Shown here: piece by piece, positions 54,560 to 62,484 of the stretch
Layout: every line of letters begins with the position of its first letter
How positions within the stretch are numbered: position 1 is the first letter of the stretch
Assembly (NCBI RefSeq): GCF_014697075.1
Contig: NZ_JACJRE010000021.1
Coordinates: forward strand, 1 to 64,000
Origin: Tolypothrix sp. FACHB-123
GTDB taxonomy: Bacteria > Cyanobacteriota > Cyanobacteriia > Cyanobacteriales > Nostocaceae
Reading direction: 5' to 3'
DNA: 64,000 bases
Made by a program: the position numbers and the translations under genes
The notes under the pieces: model-generated
Database searches by the model: none
What the model saw: only the letters and a program-made list of their open reading frames with translations
What the model was told of the DNA's origin: nothing

Positions 54560-55756
54560 CTAGATAATTTGTTGACATCTATCAAGTAAATCAACATTTT
54601 GCTTTCTACTCCAAAAATGTTCCTGTAAATCCTGACTCAAAGTTTCCGTATCAGTGGCAGTATTGAGCAATAAAGTTTCTATAGGCAGTTGATATAATAC
54701 ACTATGATAAAGTGCTTGCCTTACTAAGTAAGGGAATCCGCCTGTAAGCTCCATTACTACTTCTAATTGAGGCTCTGTAAGTTCCAGCCCATGTAGCTTT
54801 GCTAAATCTGCCACTTGCCATTTAGTAAATGGAGGTAAGTGAATTGTTAACCCTAAATTAAAAGGATGGTTGTGCTTATTTAATTCACCATAAGTATATG
54901 TAGATTTAACAATTATCAACCGCAAATTTTGCCAAATCCAGATATCTCTAGTTTCCTCATACCAAGAACGTAATAAAGTGAGAAAATCAGCATAGATATC
55001 TGGATATTCAAATAGTTTATTAACTTCATCTAAAGCTAAAATAACTGGGTGAGAAATTGCTGGTAATAAATAGTTTTGAAAATAAATAGTACAGTTCATC
55101 AAAGCTCCCATTTCTTCGTGCCAATATTCTTCTAGCTTTGACTCTATACCTAGCTGATATGTGACATTTACACAAAACCACCGCAAGAATTTTTCTAAGG
55201 AAGTAAAAACTTTAGTTTCAGCGCAGTGTAAACTTAAACGTACAGTATGATAACTATTTGCTTTGCCATAAGCTAAAATTCTTACCATGAAAGAAGTTTT
55301 TCCCATCTTCTGTGGTGCTTTGATATGGATAAATGCATGAGGTTCGCTAATTTCTGCATAACATATCTGTTCTAAACCACGTTCAATATAAAAGGTAGAG
55401 GTAAGCGGAACTTGTCCTTCTGGTGGCTCTAAATCTATTTTTTTCCGATTCTGTATTTCTGGAAGTTTTCTCTGAAAAAAATTAATATTTAATCTTTGCT
55501 CTAACACAGCACGGCAATTAGTGCGATTCACTTTTACTTCCAAAATTTCCGAAAGTAATTGCCATAACTTAGGAGCCACTAATTGTCTAATGTAATTTTC
55601 TGAATAGTTATTTTCTAGAGCAATTTGTGCATAATTCTTTTTTGTCTCGCCAAGGGAAGCCACCAGAATAGCTTTTTGAATAAAAGAGAGTGATTTTCCT
55701 GTTTTATTGAGAATTAATGCCTCGGCTGTTTTGATAATTTGTTCTATAGTATTCAT
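54560..55756 (-). CDS. vMAP-type HTH plus AAA-like ATPase
   Basis: The first 90 residues of this 398-residue protein match the HTH domain named after vWA-MoxR-associated proteins (ILNKTGKSLSFIQKAILVASL, YAQIALENNYSENYIRQLVAPKLWQLLSEIL, RAVLEQRL). An AAA-like (AAA_35) NTPase follows: Walker A KAPQKMGKTSF (146-156), Walker B VILALDEVNKLF (about 236), and IWQNLRLIIVKST. The C-terminus stops soon after the sensor region (LTGGFPYLVRQAL) and lacks the WD40 or TPR extensions often fused to it. Such proteins are linked to conflict or signalling systems in cyanobacteria. It is divergent from the VWA gene, with 719 bases between. Confidence 0.8.
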   Translation of the reverse strand: MNTIEQIIKTAEALILNKTGKSLSFIQKAILVASLGETKKNYAQIALENNYSENYIRQLVAPKLWQLLSEILEVKVNRTNCRAVLEQRLNINFFQRKLPEIQNRKKIDLEPPEGQVPLTSTFYIERGLEQICYAEISEPHAFIHIKAPQKMGKTSFMVRILAYGKANSYHTVRLSLHCAETKVFTSLEKFLRWFCVNVTYQLGIESKLEEYWHEEMGALMNCTIYFQNYLLPAISHPVILALDEVNKLFEYPDIYADFLTLLRSWYEETRDIWIWQNLRLIIVKSTYTYGELNKHNHPFNLGLTIHLPPFTKWQVADLAKLHGLELTEPQLEVVMELTGGFPYLVRQALYHSVLYQLPIETLLLNTATDTETLSQDLQEHFWSRKQNVDLLDRCQQII

Positions 55757-56475
55757 TGATTTTTAAAACAAAAATAGTTTGAAAATCTGAACTCTTTATA
55801 GCCATCACTTTTGCTGATTAATTAACTCAATAATATCGAAACACAAGTGTTGTAAATACTCTAGCTAGATGGATTAAACCTTCCCATCTGAGCAGGTTAA
55901 AATAACCAAAATCAACACCATTAAAGTCAAAATGCCCAAAAAATTGTCTTAAATTCAGGTGTTAAAAATCTCTTTCCTTTGCTGCATAGCATTTGGTAAT
56001 TTTCTGAAAAAATACTGTGTTGAGTAATTTTATACTAACAATAAATAAACTAACACAGACAAAGAACTTAAAAAAATTAATAAATAATTAATATTTGCAA
56101 TTTTGTAATATAAATTAATTCTATTAACGCAAAGACATGATTTATATGTATTGACAACTTGCCGTAAATGTGGATAGTGTTCACATTTATGACATTAGCT
56201 CTGCAATATTATTCATAATAATTTAGTGACAAAAGACTAGTTAGTTGCCAAACTAGTGAACATATCTAATGCAGAGATAAATATATGACATTTATGATCT
56301 TGGAACTTATACATTAAACGTGTTTAAATAAATAAGTTCCCTAAGTATTTGCATCCCATTTATCCATAAATTTCTATCTACTGCTTGGGTTTCTATTCCT
56401 CGATGTTGAAGTTCGTAAACCTCTGCAAATATGAAATTATTTAGTTTCATTAACAAGAAAAAAAGGGAAATAAGC
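55757..56475. promoter_or_regulatory. Divergent regulatory region with inverted repeats
   Basis: The 719 AT-rich bases upstream of the VWA gene hold three inverted repeats: TAAATGTG/CACATTTA (56165-56189), ACTAGTT/AACTAGT (56236-56257) and CTCTGCA/TGCAGAG (56199 and 56270) enclosing the second. These are good candidates for operators or a structured leader. No gene is supported here. Confidence 0.5.
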
Positions 56476-59400
56476 ATGAATAAACCAGCAAACTCTGCAC
56501 CTGCTGTTGATTTAGTAATCATAATTGATACTAGTCCTTCCATGAAAGATGAAGCACGCAGCTTAAGTGATGCGGCTGCTAGTGCGATCGCAAAAGCTAA
56601 ATCTAGTTGTCCTTCAGATTTAAGAGTAGTTTGGCTAGGTATAGAAAGTATTTGGAAAGGAACAAACTTCGACCAAACTATCAGAAATTATCTCACACAA
56701 ATAGCTAAAGTCTCGGAATCAAAACTCCGGGGGAGAAAAATAGGGACAGTAAAATCGGCGGGAGCGCAAGAAGATGGCGCTCGTGCGATTGAAGATATTG
56801 CTGAACACTTTAATTGGCGCAAAGATGCAGCCAGAGCAATTTTTTATCTTGGTGATGAAGCACTTGAAGGTGGTGGAGATAAAACAGAGCAGAAAGATAT
56901 TCAAGCAGCTGATTTAGCTATCGAAAAAGCTCAAAAAGCAGGAGTTACTGTCCACACCTACTTTGGAATTTCTAATAGCAAACATCAAGAGGGAATTAAA
57001 GCTGAATACGCAAGAATTTCCGCCTCAACTGGCGGACAATCTTTTACAGATAAAGATGCTATCAGTGGTTTTAGTGCAGTTTTAGAAAAAGTTATTTGTG
57101 GTAGTCGTACACCTAACAATCTAACTCCAACAACTACAGCTAAAACTGTAAAACTTCAACCAGGAGCAGTTTATATTCAAGATTGTGTTTCCAATGAACT
57201 AAGCAAACTCTATACTCTAGATTTAGTGACCGGCAAAGCTTCTTTCATTGGTGAGATAGTTACAGAAGTTGCTGATATTGCGTTTGTCAATTCCCATTTA
57301 TATGGACTGGATCGAGAAGGCGAAAAAACTCGTTTAGTAAAAATAGATTTAAATTCAGGTGATGCGACTGTAATTGGAGATATTGGTTTTGCCGCAGCAG
57401 GTTTAGCATATAATCGCCAACGTCAAACCCTATACGCCACAACAGCTAAACAACTAATTGCAATTAATCTCGACACAGCTAAAGGTACCCCAGTGGTAAC
57501 AGTAGCAGATAAAGAATACAACTGTGGCGAAGTTGCTTTTAATGCTGAAGGCAAAGCTTATATTACTTTGATTGGTTACGACAAGAAGAAGATATTAGCA
57601 AGCACTAATTTAGATACTGGTGAAGTTAAAAAAATCGGCGAGATTGGGTTTGCGGATGTCGCTAGTATGGAATTTGTTGGTGATGTTCTCTATGGCGTCA
57701 CTGGCAACTTCTTTAACTTAGGTAAAGACGGGCAATTAATTCGGATTGATACTAAAACTGGTAAAGGTACATTAGTTGCTATCACCGAACCTGTAGGGCG
57801 TTGGGCAGGTATTAGTCTTTATGAACCAGTTACAGCAGTCACAACAGCAATTACCTCAAAATTAACCTCGGAAGAACAATCGGAAAAGATAAAAGTTTCG
57901 CAAGAAATTAAAACTGTTAAGGAGGGAAATGTGAGTATTTTAACCATCGACACCAAAAACAATTGTTATGTTATTGATGCCAATCAAATGAACAACTTGC
58001 AGCAAAATATTGCAAGTAGCTATGTTTTCGAGAAAGGCAGTTACGACATTAAGATTACTGGCGGACGCTATAGTTACGCTAAGATAAAAACTGAAGGTGA
58101 ACCTTTTGTTTTACTTTGGATATATGGTGTCGATGGTAGTACATTCATTAACAAAAATACAGGCTTTGAGGTAGGCGCGACCTGGACAACATTAAATGGA
58201 TACAATGATAACTTGCGGTTAGAAGTTAAGGATAAAGCAGTTCTCAATGCCTTATTCTTTGATGTCAATAAGGCTGATAATGGTGGTTCAATTAATTTAT
58301 TAATTAACAGTAACAAGCCCTATTTTACGCCTCAAACTTTAACAGTTGACAGCAAACGCAATTGTTATATTTTGGATGAACAATATCTTTCTAGCCTGCA
58401 ACAATCTGGCGCTAACTTTGTTGAATTAGCCCCAGGTAATTATCGGCTGAGAATCCGTGAAGGTAATGCTAGCTATTGGTCGGATAGTAAGAAATTCAAT
58501 ATAGAACCTTGGGCTTTAATTTGGCTCAATGGTGGAAAGACGATTACCAAACTCACGGGAATTGAAGTTACAGAAACTTGGATTTCCCTGAATGGGTTGA
58601 AAGATGAAGCAATTTTAGAAGTCAAAGAAAAAACTACGCTAACAGGTTTATTTTTTGACACCTATAAAGAAGATAACGAAGGACAAATTATTCTTGCAAT
58701 CGAGTCTGTTAGCGTCTCTGAACTGACTGAAAGATATCAAAAACAAGAAAAGACTGTTACCAATGGATCTGTGACCAATGTTACAACTGAAACTGTAACC
58801 ACTATTCATGGTAATGGCGGTGGTAACGCTGGTGGTTCGGTAAGTCGTGAAGCAGTGGGTGCGACTGCTGGAAGAGATTTCACCTTCCGATTTAACAACG
58901 ATGAATTTAAGCAGAAGTGGGAACAGCAGTTACAGCAGATTAATGCATCTATCAAGGTAATAGATCAAACTGATGTTACTCTGGAAGCTAAATATTGGGA
59001 TCAGCTAGAACAGTGGCTGTTAAAGAACTACGAAAAACACTTCAAAAACCTATCTGTAGAAGTAGCGAAAGTCAGATTTTCAATGGATGCTTATATCCAG
59101 CAGATGGAGTTTAGCCTGAACCAACATTTACAAGGTTGGTCTAGTTATTTAGATAGGCTGCTGGAGGAAAGAATTAATGTTGAGATATCCAATAGGATTA
59201 ACCAGCAAATTAACCAATATGTTGACCAAACCTTTGAGCAAAGGATACGTAACAATATTGGTTTAATTATCAACAATATTGTCAATAAACAAGAACTCAA
59301 CCAGTATATTGACCGCCATGTCAATCAACAAATTGACCAAACCTTTGAGCAAAGGATACGTAATAACGTTAGCTTAATTATTAACAACCTTGTCAATAAG

Positions 59401-61065
59401 CAGGAACTGAATCAGTATATTGACCAGCACGTTAACCAGCAAGTTGACCAAACCTTTGAACAAAAAATCAACAACAATGTTGAGTTAATTATCAACAAAC
59501 TTGTCAATAAGCAGGAACTTAACCAGTATATTGACCAGCACGTTAATCAGCAAGTTGACCAAACCTTTGAGCAAAAAATCAACAACAATGTTGACTCAAT
59601 CGTTAACAGCATTGTCAATAAGCAGGAACTCAATCAATATATTGATAACCAAGTTAATCAGAGAGTTGATCAAACCTTCGAGCAAAAGATCCAAAACAAC
59701 ATCAATTTAATTACTCAAAATATTGTTGCTAACAATACTGAAATTAACCAGTATGTCAACCAACAAATAGACCATACCTTTGAGGACAAGTTACAGAACA
59801 ACATTGAATTGATCGTTAACAACATCATCAATAAACAGGAACTCAACCAATATATTGGTCAACATGTTGAGCAACACCTAGACCAAAGCTTTGAAGCTAA
59901 GATACGCAACAACATCAAACTCATTACTCAGAATCTCATCACGAATAATACTGAATTGAGTCAGTACTTTAACCAGGAAATCGACAATAGCTTTGAGCAG
60001 AAAATCCAAAACCACATACAAGCAATCACCCAGAATATTATCAATGATAATGATGTCTTGAACCATTACCTCGATCAAAGAGTACAGCAAACGGTAAACC
60101 ACAATACTGAAGTTAATCATAATATTGTGAATATCGTTGCCAACAGTCAGGAAATTAACAGCAAGATTGAAAATATTCGCAACGAATGGAATGACACATT
60201 TATCAATCTGGTGACACAGCAAGTTGATGAACTGATTAACATCATTGGTGGTAGGGAAGCATTCATCAAATTGATTACTCAAAATGTTGTGAATAACAAT
60301 GCTGAGATTAATCAATATGTTAACCAGCAAATCGATAATACCTATGAGCAAAAGGTACAAAATTACGTCAAGTTAATTACTCAAAACATTGTCAACAATA
60401 ATGAGTTGCTGAATCAGTATGTCGATCAGCGGGTACATCACAATGTCACGAACAATAATGTCGTGATCAAGCAAATTTTCGATAATGAGCAAATAACCCA
60501 GAAGATTCAGCATATCTTCAACGACAATACTCAAATTCACCAAAAGATTGAGAGTGTCGTGATCAATAGTACTGAAATTAACAACAAAATTCTGAATTTC
60601 GTTGTTAACAGTACTGAGATTAGCAACAAGATTAACAACGTCTACAAGGACATTGACATTAAGATTGAGAATGTGCGCAATGAATGGAATCAAGCATTCA
60701 TCACTTTGGTGAGACAATATGTTAATGAACTCATCAATATTATTGGTGATAACGATACATTCAATCTCCGGATTGCGAATGCGATCAATATCAAGGTAGA
60801 CGAACTTCTCAACCAAGTTTTGAGAATTAGAAATGAACTGACTGTGATTATTAACAATGCAGACAGACATCTCTATGAGTGGACTTTGGGAGAATTAATG
60901 GCGATCAAAGGTTGCTTAACCGATCGCCAAGCGCTGGTGGAACAACTAGTTACTTTCAGTTCGGAACTGAGAGTGAAGTTGGATAATACAAATTGCGTGG
61001 ATATCAACACATTCAAGCCATTTAAACCTTTGTCTACTCCTCAGCCTTTACCAGGTAATAAATAG
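56476..61065 (+). CDS. Giant VWA/propeller/repeat-stalk protein
   Basis: From ATG at 56476 (AGGGAAATAAGC upstream) the product is 1529 residues with no signal peptide or membrane helix. Domains in order: a von Willebrand A domain (about 10-205) with MIDAS motif DTSPS at 18-22; a beta-propeller-like part (about 228-452, repeats such as YTLDLVTGKASFIGEI and VKIDLNSGDATVIGDIGF); two tandem copies of an unrecognised beta domain (486-613 and 621-746, each starting with xLTxDxKxNCYxxD); a Gly-rich hinge (about 779-793); a helix; and from about 893 to 1392 a chain of 33-38-residue Asn/Gln-rich repeats (consensus NQYIDQHVNQQVDQTFEQKI plus NNNVELIINKLVNKQEL). The C-terminus is helical. The repeats suggest a long fibre or coiled stalk with a metal-dependent adhesive or scaffold head. 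I do not recognise the full architecture. Confidence 0.85.
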   Translation: MNKPANSAPAVDLVIIIDTSPSMKDEARSLSDAAASAIAKAKSSCPSDLRVVWLGIESIWKGTNFDQTIRNYLTQIAKVSESKLRGRKIGTVKSAGAQEDGARAIEDIAEHFNWRKDAARAIFYLGDEALEGGGDKTEQKDIQAADLAIEKAQKAGVTVHTYFGISNSKHQEGIKAEYARISASTGGQSFTDKDAISGFSAVLEKVICGSRTPNNLTPTTTAKTVKLQPGAVYIQDCVSNELSKLYTLDLVTGKASFIGEIVTEVADIAFVNSHLYGLDREGEKTRLVKIDLNSGDATVIGDIGFAAAGLAYNRQRQTLYATTAKQLIAINLDTAKGTPVVTVADKEYNCGEVAFNAEGKAYITLIGYDKKKILASTNLDTGEVKKIGEIGFADVASMEFVGDVLYGVTGNFFNLGKDGQLIRIDTKTGKGTLVAITEPVGRWAGISLYEPVTAVTTAITSKLTSEEQSEKIKVSQEIKTVKEGNVSILTIDTKNNCYVIDANQMNNLQQNIASSYVFEKGSYDIKITGGRYSYAKIKTEGEPFVLLWIYGVDGSTFINKNTGFEVGATWTTLNGYNDNLRLEVKDKAVLNALFFDVNKADNGGSINLLINSNKPYFTPQTLTVDSKRNCYILDEQYLSSLQQSGANFVELAPGNYRLRIREGNASYWSDSKKFNIEPWALIWLNGGKTITKLTGIEVTETWISLNGLKDEAILEVKEKTTLTGLFFDTYKEDNEGQIILAIESVSVSELTERYQKQEKTVTNGSVTNVTTETVTTIHGNGGGNAGGSVSREAVGATAGRDFTFRFNNDEFKQKWEQQLQQINASIKVIDQTDVTLEAKYWDQLEQWLLKNYEKHFKNLSVEVAKVRFSMDAYIQQMEFSLNQHLQGWSSYLDRLLEERINVEISNRINQQINQYVDQTFEQRIRNNIGLIINNIVNKQELNQYIDRHVNQQIDQTFEQRIRNNVSLIINNLVNKQELNQYIDQHVNQQVDQTFEQKINNNVELIINKLVNKQELNQYIDQHVNQQVDQTFEQKINNNVDSIVNSIVNKQELNQYIDNQVNQRVDQTFEQKIQNNINLITQNIVANNTEINQYVNQQIDHTFEDKLQNNIELIVNNIINKQELNQYIGQHVEQHLDQSFEAKIRNNIKLITQNLITNNTELSQYFNQEIDNSFEQKIQNHIQAITQNIINDNDVLNHYLDQRVQQTVNHNTEVNHNIVNIVANSQEINSKIENIRNEWNDTFINLVTQQVDELINIIGGREAFIKLITQNVVNNNAEINQYVNQQIDNTYEQKVQNYVKLITQNIVNNNELLNQYVDQRVHHNVTNNNVVIKQIFDNEQITQKIQHIFNDNTQIHQKIESVVINSTEINNKILNFVVNSTEISNKINNVYKDIDIKIENVRNEWNQAFITLVRQYVNELINIIGDNDTFNLRIANAINIKVDELLNQVLRIRNELTVIINNADRHLYEWTLGELMAIKGCLTDRQALVEQLVTFSSELRVKLDNTNCVDINTFKPFKPLSTPQPLPGNK
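59200..60070 (+). repeat. 111-base coding repeat array
   Basis: Copies beginning AAGCAGGAACT lie near 59287, 59398, 59509 and 59620 with exact 111-base spacing, then continue with changed lengths. The middle copies are almost identical at DNA level, so expansion was recent. They encode the 37-residue stalk repeat of the VWA protein. Confidence 0.85.
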
Positions 61066-61104
61066 GCGTTACTAGCTCAAACTAACTTAACTGAAGGGTG
61101 AATT

Positions 61105-61147
61105 GTAGAGGTGTCGTTCTTGTATAGCTGGAACGCCCTCTACTTTT
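61105..61147 (+). terminator. Terminator after the VWA gene
   Basis: GTAGAGG and CCCTCTAC with an inner GTTC/GAAC stem are followed by TTTT, 40 bases after the stop. Confidence 0.7.
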
Positions 61148-61207
61148 ATATATGAGAGGTTTCTTGATAAAACAGATAAAATGATCGGGTGAGTAGTATA
61201 ACTGTTT

Positions 61208-61900
61208 ATGCTGGAAGAAAAACCGGAAAATTTACGGCTGTATGTTGAACAATTAGCTAACGAAGCCTTGGAAAAATCTGAACCATCGGTTTGGTTTGAA
61301 GTTTTATATGCGTCAGCTAAGGGTGATGCTACGCAAGTTCCTTGGGCGAAATTAACCCCCCATCCCTATCTGCAAGATTGGTTAAATTCTCATCAATTAT
61401 CTACCTCAGGAAAAAAGGCGCTGGTTATCGGTTGTGGTTTGGGAGATGATGCAGAAGCTTTAGCACAGCAAGGATTTACAGTCACAGCATTTGATATTTC
61501 GCCGACAGCTGTTGCTTGGTGTCAGCAGCGATTTCCTAATTCGACTGTCAATTATGTAGTTGCAGATTTATTGGCGATTCCAGCAGAATGGGATTCTACC
61601 TTTGATTTTGTATTTGAATGTCGCAATATCCAAGCTTTACCTTTAACTGTACGTGCTGCTGTCATTTCTGCTGTCGCCTCAATGGTAGCTGTGGATGGGA
61701 TATTATTGATGATTACTCGTTTTCGGGAAACAGAAGTCGCACCTTCTGGCCCTCCTTGGCCGTTATCTCATGCTGAACTATTACAATTGGAAAATTGGGG
61801 ATTGCAACCAGTAGAACGGATAGAATTTTTCGAGTCGCAGCAGATTGACGTTAAGCAACTGCGGATAGAATATCAAAGATGCAATCCTGGTGAAAATTAG
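61208..61900 (+). CDS. Class I SAM-dependent methyltransferase
   Basis: This 230-residue protein has the SAM-binding core ALVIGCGLGDDAEALAQQGF (motif I), VTAFDISPTAV with the acidic ribose ligand, and YVVADLLAIP. Later AVDGILLMITRFRE fits motif III. The N-terminal 60 residues and the Trp-rich lead (WFEVLYASAKGDATQVPWA) recall thiopurine-S-methyltransferase-like enzymes that act on small thiols or halides. The substrate is unknown. The Nudix-like gene follows after 20 bases, so the two may be co-transcribed. Confidence 0.85.
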   Translation: MLEEKPENLRLYVEQLANEALEKSEPSVWFEVLYASAKGDATQVPWAKLTPHPYLQDWLNSHQLSTSGKKALVIGCGLGDDAEALAQQGFTVTAFDISPTAVAWCQQRFPNSTVNYVVADLLAIPAEWDSTFDFVFECRNIQALPLTVRAAVISAVASMVAVDGILLMITRFRETEVAPSGPPWPLSHAELLQLENWGLQPVERIEFFESQQIDVKQLRIEYQRCNPGEN

Positions 61901-61920
61901 GGAGCAAGTGCGATCGCCAA

Positions 61921-62484
61921 ATGGAACAATTCTCAGGGGAAAACTGGAAAACTCGCGATCGCTTTGTGGAAATGCGCTCAAGTTGGTTGACTGTGATTGG
62001 CGAACACCTAGAAGATAATCACGGTCAAATATTGGAATACTGGCGCGTGGAGAAAGCTGACTCTGTGGTGATTCTCCCCATTCAAGCCAATCAAATCATT
62101 CTCCCACCACCCAGCTATAGACCGGGATTGGGTCAACTTACCTTTGACTTTCCCGGTGGTCGCTTACCTCCAGGACAAAGTCCTGATGCGGTAGTTCCAG
62201 CTATTCTGCAACGAGAATTAGCAATTACAACTACAACAATTAGCCGACTCATACCTTTGAATGCTCAAGGTTGTCCGGTAAATAGTTCTTTTTCTAATCA
62301 GAAACTTTACGGCTTTGTAGCCGAACTTGAACCTATACCAATAGTTGCTGCTGAGTATGTTGGTGCAACTTATCCGAAAAATACCACAGGTATACATGAT
62401 TTACTCCAGAGTCTCATTTGTTTACAATGCCGTACTGTGCTGCTGGAGTGGTGGTATCAAGAATTAAGAAGTCATATCCCTTAG
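61921..62484 (+). CDS. Nudix-fold protein with degenerate motif
   Basis: The 187-residue protein has the overall layout of ADP-ribose-type Nudix hydrolases (WLTVIGEHLEDNHGQILEYWRVEKADSVVILP, then DFPGGRLPPGQSPDAV). The Nudix box, normally Gx5Ex7REUxEExGU, reads GGRLPPGQSPDAVV then RELAITTTT: the first Glu is Gln, and the EE pair is replaced by AIT. The metal-binding Glu residues are therefore missing and catalysis is doubtful. It may be a binding protein. Stop codon overlaps the end of the convergent transporter gene by four bases. Confidence 0.8.
   Translation: MEQFSGENWKTRDRFVEMRSSWLTVIGEHLEDNHGQILEYWRVEKADSVVILPIQANQIILPPPSYRPGLGQLTFDFPGGRLPPGQSPDAVVPAILQRELAITTTTISRLIPLNAQGCPVNSSFSNQKLYGFVAELEPIPIVAAEYVGATYPKNTTGIHDLLQSLICLQCRTVLLEWWYQELRSHIP

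Noticed and set aside
59200..60070. CRISPR-like array
   Set aside because: The period is 111 bases, the copies encode an unbroken protein frame, and there are no spacers.
59878..60870. Two long antisense frames under the repeat stalk
   Set aside because: They are mirrors of the repetitive coding strand, with low-complexity Ile/Asn composition and no start context.
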